In this document: piece after piece, positions 11,001-21,708 of the stretch
Layout of the letters: each line of letters starts with the position of its first letter
Numbering within the stretch: the stretch's first letter is position 1
Assembly (NCBI GenBank): GCA_007449985.2
Contig: VIIQ02000207.1
Location: 1 to 64,000 of the forward strand
From: Desmodesmus armatus
Taxonomy: Eukaryota > Chlorophyta > Chlorophyceae > Sphaeropleales > Scenedesmaceae
Length of the DNA stretch: 64,000 nt
Reading direction: 5' to 3'
The notes under the pieces: model-generated
Seen by the model: the letters and a program-made list of their open reading frames with translations, nothing else
What the model was told of the DNA's origin: nothing
Databases searched by the model: none
Program-made: the position numbers and the translations under genes

Positions 11001-12692
11001 GCTGCTGGCACTGCCTCCACGGCCGCCGCTGCTGCTGCTGCTGGTGCCACTGGTGCCAGCCGGATGCCGTCTGCAGTTGGAACAGCATCAGCAGGAGGGC
11101 CTGCAGCACACAGGGGCACAAGCCGCTGTATGTCAGTATCCTTGCAGCAGGAGCGCACATGACCCAATCAAATGCAAGCAAGCCTAGCGTCCAGGTGAGT
11201 TCTCATCAAATCTCATGCACCATGCAAGAGCTGCTAACAGTGAGTTCACCTAAAGATAAAGATAAAGATACAGAGACACCCCCCTGGTCTCTTAACGCCA
11301 TAGGACTTCGTCCCATTGGCCTCGCGTCCGTTGAGGACGGCTCTTCATACCAACACGCCTGGGGGTCTAGGGCAATGGCACTCGTGGCCACATCTCACTC
11401 CCCAGGGGCACACCTGGGGGCCGTGTAAACCCACCGAAATTCGGGCTGGAGATGTTGTTCGACATGGGAGCTTGGATGCTGTAAGGTATCACCCTTGACC
11501 CACTGGGAGAGTCCCCTCAGTCCCGACCTGAGGGAACCTTGAATCCCTAGGGTAGCACACCCAATAGCGGGCTCCATGCCTTTTCCGGCTGTATTCTGCA
11601 CCCATTCCTTCCTTTGCCTCTGTGGCAGTAATCAGCATCAGGGGATCCCTCTCCCTTCACTGCACTTGCCCGGGTCAGCAGCCTGGCTCGGGGTATTATC
11701 ACCCCCCCTAAGGGGCCGGTGGGTGGGCCGGGATTCGAACCCGGGTCTCCCCGACATAAGCCGGGTGCTTTTCCACTAAGCTACCCTACCCACCTAGCTT
11801 GTGCAGAGTGTAATGGGCAATATTCTGCACCGAAAGGTGGCAGCTGCTGACAGTGGTGGCTACCGTTCCCGCTATGCTGCACAACCCAGCAGGACTGCAG
11901 TGATATGCAAGGATGGCTGTTATCAATTACAGCGCTGTTGTCCCTCTGGTCGTGCTCACCTGTGTTTGCAGCTGCTGAATAGGCGCCAGCAATGTTGCCT
12001 GCTGCAGGTGGCAGTCCTGTCCTGCCAAGCTCCACTGCTGGTGCTTCTGTTCTGTTGGCAGCACCTGCAAGACAGCAAGGGGGGTGAAGAACAGGGAGTG
12101 CGACCAGCATACAGTGCGTCAATGACACAGCAGCCAACCTGGTGTATGAAGACAACACACAGACTCCAACCCAGTCCCCTACCCTGACCCATGAAGATGC
12201 CTACATTGCACCAACCCCAACTGCATGGCGAACCGACTGCATGGCAATCCAGTCAGCACGCGCAAGACCAGCAGAAGTTGTACAATCAGCCTCTGCCACA
12301 GTGCTGATTTCAAGCTGTCCTTGCAACTGCCCAGCAGCGCTGCTGGTTTGAACCCACCTGGTGCTGTGTTGTTGATGGGCACACTATGCACCTGGACAGC
12401 TGCTGTTGAGGCTGCTAAGACTGCCAGGCCCTGATTGGCTGCTGCTGGGTGTGCTGCACTTGGAGCAGCGGCTGCTGCTGCTGCTGGGGGGTGTGCTGGA
12501 GCAATGACAGCCGCTGCTGGTGCATGCTGCGGGGCGGGTGCTGGCACTGCTGCTGAGACAGGGGCGTGCTGTCGCTGCGTCTGGTGTGCAGCTGACCCTG
12601 CTGCATGCAGAGGAGAGCCTGGGTGTGCAGCGGCTGTTGGCTGCGGAGCACCTGCAGCAACTGGAACACCTGCGCCAGCTGCAGCCGGTGAC
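8063..12692 (-). CDS. Unknown protein, alanine-rich with coiled coil; at least five exons, 5' end not found
   Basis: Exons on the minus strand, chosen by splice sites and matching phase: 12692-12358, 12064-11960, 11100-9943, 9319-9132 and 8298-8063 (stop TGA), about 674 residues so far. Every junction is GT-AG and the phases agree (2/1, 1/1, 1/2, 2/1, 1/0). The third exon is helical and alanine-rich, then ends with a repeated short motif: GWGDAP, DWDDVPPGFG, LDDVPPGFE. The fourth exon is a Q/E/A coiled coil (residues such as QQEHEQALELQLQVAKQLV). The last exon is an amphipathic helical tail ending KKALALLW. The frame slips by one base near the C-run at 10103-10107; restoring one base makes the exon fit both neighbours. 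I recognise no family. The intron 11101-11959 carries a SINE. A further exon upstream of 12692 must supply the start. Confidence 0.6.
11250..11795 (-). mobile_element. tRNA-derived SINE inside an intron
   Basis: Read on the minus strand, the element begins with a tRNA-like head (11791-11721), continues through a body of about 400 bases without coding signs and ends in a short tandem tail, three TATCTT-type units at 11253-11271. The last 80 bases before the tail are similar to a second copy at 19749-19896. A tRNA head with intact pol III boxes, a body and a simple-repeat tail are the defining parts of a SINE. It lies in the same orientation as the host gene, within an intron. I could not find a convincing target-site duplication for this copy. 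Confidence 0.6.
11721..11791 (-). promoter_or_regulatory. tRNA-like head with internal pol III promoter (A and B boxes)
   Basis: The A box TAGCTTAGTGG and the B box GGTTCGAATCC both match the eukaryotic pol III consensus exactly. The T arm (CCGGG-TTCGAAT-CCCGG) and D arm (GCTT-AAGC) fold. The acceptor arms GGGTAGG and CCCACCC pair with one mismatch; the anticodon stem also has a mismatch, and the loop would read UAU. No T-run terminator follows. I therefore read it as the head of a SINE, not a working tRNA gene. Confidence 0.65.
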
Positions 12693-15094
12693 CTGCAGCC
12701 AAAGGCAAGCAAACGAGGCCAGAGCGTGCCATCACACCACAGCCAAGCCATGCAAGAGGGGTAGGTTGATGACATGTGACAAGCGTCTTTCTGGCACCTT
12801 GCAGGTACAGTGCTGAGTGCAGGAGGCATCAGCTCTAGGTTTGCTTGCAGCGGGCACACCTTGTCAAGGCGACACAGGCTCAGCACAAACGCCCCAGGAA
12901 AGGTATGCAGCAAGTCCTGCATCACAGACTTCTGCAACAGAATCTCACCATGCTGGCTGTGACTCCTGCAGTCCGGCGCCTTGCTTGCCAATCTGCACGA
13001 CAGGCAGAAAACAGCAGCTGGACGGCCGGCCTTGCAAGGGTGGCTGTTCCATACAGCATGCTATAGCAGCAGCATGTGACCAAAAGTGAAACATCAACAC
13101 TTGCTGCAGATGACATGCAAGCAAGGCACAGCAAGCAAGCGAGTGCCAGACACCAGCAGCGCACCAGTTGGGTGAGCAACAGCACAAACAGGCCTGTGGC
13201 TGTGTGCAGTGCTGCGTCCTCATCCCATCCTGCCTCCAGCAATATCCGCAGTAATACAAACAGAACTCCAGACGCAAACTCATCGCTAGTGAAGTAGTGA
13301 AATTGAAGCTGCATAGGACAGATCAAAGTCAAGCCATCACCAGATAGCCACCCTAACGATTCATGCAAGCACAGGACTGCAATAAGGAAACACAATTTGC
13401 TGTGCAGTGCGGTTGACGTGTCTTTGAAGGTCTGTGTCAGTTGATCCAAGGTAATGAGTCATCAAGCACCCCAGCCAGCCACCAGTCCGTGTGAGCGGCC
13501 TCGACAACGGTAACTGTAACCGTTTCTTTGCTAGCCATGCACTGCCGAGCTCCCATTAGTTTGAACACCGGAACTGCCAACCTGCAGATCCAGCTGGATC
13601 GATCCATTGCGATATCGTCCATTGCAACCTGCTCCTTCGTTCTCTTGTACCTCTCAGGTCGCTTACACTGGTACAGCACCATCAGCAGCATCTCGTGCAA
13701 GCAGCTGGAGATCAACAGCACAGCAGCTGGGCAGACACCCCTTCACAGGCACCGTGAGCATCCCAGCTCAGGAACGGACGCATATGGTGTCTATGCCACC
13801 TGTAAGCTGGCACCAAGGATATTATCTGCTTACACGCCACTGGCTGTACAGGGTGGATCAGGTGCGTTCCTGGAACCCACTGTATGCTCACCTGATGCTC
13901 CCACGGGGTCTACCGGTGTGTGCTAAGAGTGTTGACGTGAGAGCTAGCCACTGCACAACATCACCAGTGTAGCAGCAGCAGCAGCAGCACTGCGGTCTTG
14001 CTGGCCAACAGTGACAGAGGGTTGCATGGCTTGCGGTGTGCACGTGAGATGAGCTCATTGCACCTGTTGTGAAACAGGTCACATGCACACTATGTCAGCC
14101 GTGACCTGCCAGTCGTATGTTACGTGGTATTGCGCTGCCCCTCCCAACCACCACCACCACTTTGCCGGTAAGTGATGCGTGGCACTGGCCTTCTTCATTA
14201 GCCGCTAACAAACAGACTTGAGAAGCAGAAGCAGCAGCAGCCGCAACTGCTGCTGCATGCATGCATGTCGCCTGTCTAATTCACTACTGCTGGCTGCGTG
14301 GTGCCCTCCTCTCCAGCGCTCCTGAGCATTCTTCTGTGTCTCAACAAATGCCTGCCTTTGCCTGCTGCTGCTGCTACTACTGCTGCGCGTCCACTCCTTC
14401 CGCACTGCAGGTGGCAAGTTTCCTACCTCCGTCTCCCTCACCCCCGTCACCCAGCCGGACCTACACCGCGCCCAGCACTCTGTGTCACCCTGGCAGCAGC
14501 AGTAGCATATGACCTGGATGGCTCCGCGCAGGTGGTGTTACTCCAAAGTAAGCGGAGTGGGCGGGGGGGGGGGGGGGGGGTGTATTGCCGCAGTGCAGGA
14601 TCAGCAATGCTGGTGGAGACGTGCAAGGAGCTGCCAGTGAGGCGCTCATGATTTAATCGCCCACCAAAGGTGTCGGCATGTGACAGAAATGGGGGCCCAG
14701 CACACCATGTCGTGCGGGGGGGTGCCGAAAGGGTGTGAGTTGGTATGTCTGTGCTGGTGGGGGGTGCGGGGAACGGGATCAGAAATAAAGGGGGGGTGCT
14801 TGGCAGGAAGACGAGGGCCGGGACGAGTTGGGAAGATGTGGGCATGTGAGCCGCAGCATGTCCATGCAGCATGGTCCATGCTGCGTGTGTGATTCTTTGA
14901 CTGTGCCAGGCAGCTTCACGGCTTACTGCTGGAGCATTTTCCCTCCCATGAGACCAGCAGCATCTCACGCTGCCTGGCCTTTTCTGATCAGCCTCGCTCG
15001 CTTGCGTCTGGCTTTGCAGTACTTGGTGTCTGTTGCTGTTGTTGTCGCTGTCCTGTGTTCAGGTTAACACACCTAATCCCACCCCCGTATCCAG
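12693..15094. other. Uncertain region upstream of the 8-12.7 kb gene
   Basis: It should contain the missing 5' exon(s) of the minus-strand gene. Candidates on the minus strand are frames around 12990-12790 (GEILLQKSVMQDLLHTFPG), 13320-13140, and a short reading from an ATG at 13538 that begins MASKETVTVTVVEAAHTDWW. None gives a clean donor and phase match, so I do not join them. Plus-strand frames at 13530-13930 compete. Poly-G at 14562-14580. Confidence 0.35.
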
Positions 15095-16710
15095 CCAACT
15101 CCGATGAGTACGGCATGATAGGCGCCGTTGGCGCAGTCTGGAGCGGTGTCCTCAAACCAGTATGTGCCAATGGTTTCAAGACACATGCTGTATATGCATT
15201 ATATGCCTCGAACACGCCGACACAGCCTGGTCGCCTGCTGGTAAGCGCAGATGATATGGGGCCGCACTGCAAACAGCCTGCTGTTGCCCCCCCCCCCTTC
15301 ACCCCCATAGACCATGTAGTCACCAGCCTCAACGTGCTGCATGTTGACATGCGTTGCGGGAGACAAAGGGAAGCTTTAATGCAGGGCGTCAGCACGCTGC
15401 ATTGCTTCACTAGCTGCTCACCACTGTAGGCATCTCGCCTTGGCCCACATCAGGCTTGAGAATAGAAGGGTGGTGGGGTGCCTGGCACAAGGTGCAGACA
15501 CAGCAGCAGCAGCTAGCAGACGCATTGTTCTTGCTACCTTCAAACATGCTCAGCTCAAACTCTGTCACCTGCTGGTCATGAGCCCCACAGTGCCTGCTGC
15601 CGCCGCTGCTGATGGTGTGCAGATGGTGTGCAGGAGGGCCATGGGCGCCTCTACAGGGCAAGTGGGCCGGCACAGGCGGCGACAGCTGGGAGGGTGACAA
15701 CACGGAACTTACTTGTCTTCTCATCCAACCTGCACGATGATATAAAGGTGTGTAGAGCTTGGGGATGTCTTGCTGGTCTATTTTTGCTGTTGTCCATCAC
15801 GTGTGTTTGTGGGTGGTGGGTGGTGGGGGGGGGGGTGGAGGGAGAAGGGATGGCGAATTCTCCTGACCGCCTTCCGTGAGGAACTTGTGAGGTATGGGGT
15901 CTGGTGGGTATCAATTTGCACGCCTGCCATGCATTTGATGGTCCAATGCTGCTGCTGGCGCAACTGCTGCTGTCATTGCTGCCGCTGCGCTAAGTACAAG
16001 ATTGCTGATGCTAATGCTGATGCTGATGCTGTTGCCGTTGATTGACTTGCTGCTGCTGCCACCGGTGCTGCTGCAGCATGTCAGGGTGAAACAAATGTTG
16101 ATGTGCGTGATGAAGACAGCTGCAGTGAACGCCCCAACAAGCACAGCCTCAGAGAGCAGCCATGTCTGCCAATCAGCTGCGCCAACCACTGCGGTGATGG
16201 CTTTAAGGCGACATACATAGGCTGCAGTGGTGAGTGACTGTCTGCCTGCACTGCTGGTGGCCAGTGGGGCTGCAGTAGCACCTTGGGGCAGCCCTGTTGT
16301 GTAGCGATATCATGCTGGGGGTGGGGGTGCCTCCTTGTGTGCCTCAACAGTTGGTGTGCCGAGACATATGTTGGCCTAGGGAGAGGAACCCTGCGTCTCA
16401 CCCTTCTCCATCTGTTCTGTCTGGCATCGTACACCTTCTCTGCTACTTCAGTCCAGCAGACCCAAAGCCCTCCCACACCCCTGGTGTCCCTGATCTGGGC
16501 GAACGCTGCCCTGCATGATGGAGGGCTCCATGATGGAGGGCTGCATGCACCCCTCACCAGTGGGCATGCTGCAGGATGGATCACTACTCCTGCTAGGGTC
16601 GCGCTTTGCTGCCTACAACTATGTGCCAGCGCACATCAGGCAGTTGGCCTACTACGCCCTGTCTTTTGACGCTGCTCAAGACCATCCTGTGGACCCCCAC
16701 ACTGCCTCAG
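15095..16710 (+). CDS. Candidate plus-strand gene fragment, unknown product
   Basis: Three stretches look like exons of one plus-strand gene but cannot be joined with confidence: 15095-15240 (reads SDEYGMIGAVGAVWSGVLKP, donor GTAAGC), 15634-15747 (reads TTRNLLVFSSNLHDDIK, donor GTGTGT) and a block ending at 16710 (reads RFAAYNYVPAHIRQLAYYAL, donor GTGAGG). Further weak pieces occur at 14.3-14.5 kb and at 17.16-17.22 kb (VNILLVDRTVQ). The peptides are non-repetitive and each ends at a good splice donor, which argues for real coding, but I recognise no family and both outer ends are open. Confidence 0.35.
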
Positions 16711-16824
16711 GTGAGGAACAGGCGATGACTGCTGGGGCAGTGGGGAAGCTTGTGCGGTGACCGGCTGCTGCAGGCCAACAACAATAACCCTTTGTTCCAT
16801 TCCAGAATGCCAGTATCCCGTGTT

Positions 16825-16878
16825 CAGTTCATCCCGTGTGGAGAGTACCGCTCAGCGGTGAAAGTATCCACTTGTAAC
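16825..16878 (+). mobile_element. LINE 3' terminus, second copy (plus orientation)
   Basis: This 54-base block is identical, base for base by eye, to the reverse complement of 4554-4607. It carries the same ACCGC-TCA-GCGGT hairpin and ends CCACTTGTAAC. No RT coding sequence precedes it, so it is an extremely 5'-truncated insertion of the same LINE family, or a solo 3' end. Truncation to a few dozen bases is typical of target-primed reverse transcription. Confidence 0.65.
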
Positions 16879-19470
16879 ATTCTTCCCCCATAAAGTATTG
16901 CGCTCATATGGTGCATGTCATACATACATTGGATGCAGACACTGCTAGCTCTTCCAGGGTGGCACACCACAGCTGGGGGCTCAGTGGCGGCGTTTGGGCC
17001 TCAAATGGCCTAGTGGGACAGGATCCTGACAGGGGAAGGGTGGGCGCCAACACCCAAGGCGACAGGTGTACAGCGTGTTGGGGCAAAGGGGGGGGGGGTG
17101 CTCAAACACATGCACATGTGAGCACAGAGGGGGGGGATCAGACACAGCACTTGTAATTGAGATTTGCTGATGCCTTTTGCTATTGAGGGTGTGAACATCT
17201 TGCTAGTGGATCGCACTGTACAGGGTCAGGCAGGTCAATCATCACGGTTGCTGCGGGTGCGCCTGTACGTGTGTCCTACTGGCAATCACCAAACCATGCA
17301 TTGCTTGCTGCTGCTGCTGCTGCTGCTACTGCTACTGCTACTGCTGCTGCTGCTGCCACCCTCTGTGTGCTGTAGTCCATCCCTGCTCAGAAGAATCTTG
17401 TCAGCTGGAGCCCAGCACACACTATGTAATTGTTGATATTCCCACCAAGTCTGCTGGTGTGCGGGGGTGCTGGGTTGCTGGACACCTCTTCGCCAGACCC
17501 GGTCCCCTGCTGTCCTGCTGACTGGCGCTCCTGGAGCCGGGCTCAGCACACGGTGAGCTACTCAGAAGTGGGGGGGAAAGGGGGGAGGGGGTGTAAGATG
17601 GCTTGGCCTGCTACAATATGACAGCATGACGAAGCACGCCATAGTGCCGCTGTACCTGCTGCCCCACCACAGCATATATGCAGGGCAGGGGAACGCTTGG
17701 GGGGCGCCCCCGGGTTGCCGTCACCCTGTGCTGTCGCTTCGGCTGCCGACCTCTCAAACTCTGTACACCTTGAAGACAGTATCACCCTATACACCTGTGC
17801 CTGCTACTGCCCCTACTGCTGCTGCTGCCCTGCTACTGCTGCTGCTGCTGCAGGGGCCTGGTGGGCAACCCTGCTACCATCTTCAAGGCAGATGCATCAC
17901 TCTCAGCGGCCCCAGTGCCCTCCATGTCCTTGTCCCTCCCTAGTGCACTAGGGTGGTGCCCCACCCTCTCTGCCTAGAAGCGCCCAAAGCACCAGCAAAA
18001 GCAGGGCGAGTCTGGAGTGCTGCTTGAAGGTGTCAGACAGGCCCCCACAGGCCACACAGCAGTGCAGAGAGCTGCAGATCAGCTTCAGATCACGGAAATT
18101 GCCGGCATGGCGCAGCAACAGCCTGTAAATCATGTGGCTTACAGCTGGCATTGCTGCGTGGAGGAGGGAGGGGGCAGCTGATGCTGGGAGTTGAGCACCA
18201 GGTATGGGTCCATCCGGATGGAGGGGATGAGGAGGGAGGGGGGGGGGGATAGCACGTACTTAAGTCGGCAGTGTGGAACGCCTCAAGAATAGCACTTTCA
18301 TCAACACCACCTGGTAGTGCCTTCTCACCCTATCCTGCTAAGTGCCTTTTGGGTTGTGGCTTGATCCAATGCTGTGGGTGGGAGGGCAGTTCAGGTCTGC
18401 GCTCTCCTTCAGCCGCGGCTTCACTACTGTCAGTAGTGCCACAGGCCCTGACCCAGTTGTGGTGTGGGAGGTCCCTGCAGCCCGTCGCGCTCAGTAGCAA
18501 GCATGCCCACAGCCGCTGTCTAAGGCTTAGACTTTGGCAGGCCCTCCCCAAGCTTTGCAGTAGGCGGCAGCTGCTGTGAGAGCCTGCAGCTGCGCGCCTC
18601 CAAGGCTAGGACCACAGCAACCGTGTATCCTGCACTGGGTGCTGCCCTCTATGTAGCACCAGGGCAAGAGTGAGCCCCTACACAGTATGCAGTGCAGTAT
18701 GCGATGTATGGGCGCTTGGCCCGGCAGCATTCGGTGATCCCCCCCCCCCCCCCATCCCGCTGCAGGCACACCCCGACGTGCGCAATTGCAGCCCAGCTTC
18801 TTTTTAATTAAAATTAATCAACAGAGGAAGTACTTGCAGCCTCCTATACTGCACACGACATCCAGCATCAGTCGAGCATGGGCATTTTCGACCTAGGAAG
18901 TGATGTTACATTGGTCCAGCCAAATTCAAATCTGCCGCCGTTGCACGTGCACCTGCGGCCCCGCTCCCAGGTCAGCACAGCACAGTTCAAGATGGATTCA
19001 AACGGATGCAGGTCCCCAAGGCACAAAGTAACTGTTACGCCAACACACACGCCGCCGCATACAAATACGACCCACCACCCAGGCCTGCGCCATCACCCAT
19101 CACCAGAATCAACCCAGCTGAACTATTAATCAGTAGTCTCAGCCACCATGGTTCCCGCAACCATCCCATCCGCTGGGTGCGCAGGGCGTAAGAGCAACCA
19201 GCACCCAGCCCACCACATCCATCACCCTGACTGGGTTCAAACCTAGGTATGCAACAGCGCAACCCATGGGGCGCATAGCGTGTGCAGGATAGCGCTGTAC
19301 ACGCCAACTTGCACACCGTAGCCACTGCAATCACTTCTCAACAAACACAACACACAAAGATACGTCTGGCAGAATCGTCATGCAGGAATGCACCGTCCAT
19401 GGCATGTCGCTTGCACACCACAGCCAGTACCACAAACCACCATCACCATATGTCGGTCAGCTGTACAAGT
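16879..19470. other. Low-gene region with simple repeats
   Basis: Holds a (CTG)n-like stretch at 17306-17353, further CTG/GCTACT runs at 17815-17850, a C-run near 18740 and a minus-strand reading at 18151-17948 (RHAGNFRDLKLICSSLHCC) that could be an exon but has no convincing partners. About 60 bases at 18140-18202 recur at roughly 80% identity at 27510-27582. No gene can be modelled. Confidence 0.4.
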
Positions 19471-19650
19471 CTCAGGGGGTCGCTGAGGATAGCCACTCAC
19501 GCCCTGCTGCTGCCGTTGCGCAGGGCCCTGGCCCCATACATGGATGGCCAGGCGCCTGCCGACTGTTGTCATCTGATGTGACTGACGCCAGGTCCAGGGC
19601 CATCAAGAGGACGATGCACTAAAGATGGTCTGCCTGGCTGTCATCTCTTG
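19471..19650 (+). repeat. Dispersed repeat family, copy A
   Basis: This stretch aligns along about 180 bases with 29946-30135: both run through GGTCGCTGAGGATAGCCACT, GGGCCCTGGCCCCATACA, CATCAAGAGGACGATGCACT and GGTCTGCCTGGCTGTCAT, with small indels. No coding content. Orientation is the same in both copies. Confidence 0.75.
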
Positions 19651-19696
19651 ACTGGCGCCTGTCGAAGATGCGCTGCTGCATGCTGAACCCTGCTGA

Positions 19697-19990
19697 TATC
19701 TGATGTGACTGACGCCAGGTCCATGGCCATCAAGAGGACGATGCACTATATAATAATAATAATGCTTCAGGGCCCCCTCCTAACCCAGTAACGCCATAGG
19801 ATTACCTCCCATTGGCTTCACGCCCTGTAAGGACGGCGGGGTCTACCCCTCCTGACACACACTCCAAGCATTATTATCACACGGGGTGACACTTGCATGC
19901 ACTAATGATGGTCTGCCTGGCTGTCAGATGTTGTCTGTCCCAGCTCCTGGTCAGGGCGCCTGCCGACTGTTTTCATCTGATGTACTGACT
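19697..19990 (+). repeat. Dispersed repeat family, copy C, split by a SINE
   Basis: Part of the same family as 19471-19650 and 29946-30135, lying almost in tandem after copy A. Left part 19697-19748, right part 19897-19990. The repeat is interrupted at GATGCACTA, where copies A and B run on without a break. The interrupting DNA is the SINE described separately. Confidence 0.7.
19749..19896 (-). mobile_element. SINE 3' fragment with target-site duplication
   Basis: A 148-base insert splits a dispersed repeat. It is flanked by an 8-base direct duplication, ATGCACTA, at 19741-19748 and 19897-19904. Read on the minus strand it ends in (ATT)n, and its last 80 bases before the tail resemble the SINE at 11250-11795, sharing CCAATGGGA and CCTATGGCGTTA. 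The head is missing, so this is a 5'-truncated copy. The uninterrupted sequence of the target survives at 30080-30130, a paralogous empty site. Confidence 0.75.
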
Positions 19991-20082
19991 GACACACCCA
20001 CACTGCTGTGATGGCTCCGCCTGCTGCTTGGAGGACAAGGCAAACACACCACACAAGCATGTGTTGAGAAGGTCACCATGAC

Positions 20083-21647
20083 TCATCTCAGCCATCCTGC
20101 ACTCACATCCCCCACATCCAGCAGTGCTTCACAGGGAGGCCTGGTGTCCCTGCGGGCTGTGGTTGCCGCCGCGGCGGGCATGCCTGTAGTTTGCGCTGTG
20201 ATGCGCAGGCCCAGCTGCTGCACCAGGGCGTGATGGGCGGCCGGGCTGCTGCTGCTGCTGTTGCTGCTGGCGGGGAGGTTGCCCGGCTGTGCCTGCTGCC
20301 AGGGTGATGGGCCGCTTGAGGTGCCATTGTTGCGGCGCCGCCGTTGCTGCTGCTGCCAGCCGCCCGGCTGTGGCCCGTGCTGCTGCTGCTGCTGCTGTGC
20401 TGGCGGTTGCAGTCTGTACTGGGGCTGCTGCTGCACCTGCATGATGTGCCGCTGCTGCTGTAGTTGCTTCACCGGCATGATGTGTTGCTGCGGCTCAGAC
20501 CAAGCCCTGTACTGCCTCCGGTTGCGGTGCTTGGGATGTCCTGGGGTTGTGGGGGCCACCGACAGACCCGTGCTGCCGTGCACACTTGACTGGGCTCTGT
20601 CGGCACCTGACAGAGCATTAATGGCTCTGCTCCTGCCGCTGCTGTTGCTGTTGCTTGTGTGGATAGCTGTTGCCACCATACCACAGCTAGCTGCAGCTGC
20701 GTATGTGCTGTTGTGCTTGCCGCACTGGGCACTGGCAATGCACGAGAGAGCAACAGCTGGGTGGCTCTTGCTGCTGATGCTGGTGCCACTGCCGGTCACA
20801 GTGTTCTGTGCTGTCGCTGACAGACTCCAACCTGCTACAACTGCAGGGGGACTGCCGAAGTGGGCACTGCCATCAAATGAGAAAGCAGCAGCGTGCCTGC
20901 TGCTGCTGCTGCTACTGCCACTCTTCCTGTTCAGCATGTTCAGCACTTTTCTGCCAGCGATGTCACCGGCTGCTGCTGACAGGCCGCACGTTGCTGCAGA
21001 TGAAGGAGAGTTGTTTGTCACGCCCAGGTGGGTGCTGGCAGCACTTGCACAGTTGGGCTGCTGCTGCTGTTGCTGCCCTGGATGATGCCGGTTGTGTCAA
21101 CAGCTGCAAGTGAAGTCCCCCCACTGCTACCAGAACTTGTCAACGCAGCATAGGGCCTGCTGCTGCTGCTGCTGTTACTGCTGTTGTTGCTGCTGCTACT
21201 TCGGCTGCCGGTCAACAGGTTCAGCAAGTTTCTGCCGGCGGTGTCACCAGTTGTCGTTGACAGGCCGCACGTTGCTGTAGCATCAGGGGGGCTGATTGAC
21301 ATCGCACACTGGGCATCGTGAACATGTGTGAAAGCAGCAGTCAGGCTGCTGCTGCCACTGCTGCTGCTGCTGCTGAAGGCATTGTTGACAGCAGACAGTG
21401 ACCAACCCTTGTTTGCTGCAGCTGAGGCTGCAGAGGGGCTGTTGGTGGGTGTGAATGGAGCCGCCGCTGCTGACAGCTTTGTGGACTTGGCTGCGGCAGT
21501 CGTGGCTGCTGGCGCTGCTGCTGTGGCAGTGTCCAGTATCCTTGGTGTGTTGAGCTCTGGCAGCACATCATCTGACACAGCTGCACCTGATGACGGGACT
21601 GATGCTGCTGTTGCTGGAGGTGTTGGTGAGGGGGGCTGCAAGAACGC

Positions 21648-21708
<61 letters not shown>

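Noticed and set aside
11721..11791. A functional tRNA gene
   Set aside because: Mismatches in the acceptor and anticodon stems, no T-run terminator, and the head continues into a body and simple-repeat tail shared with another copy.
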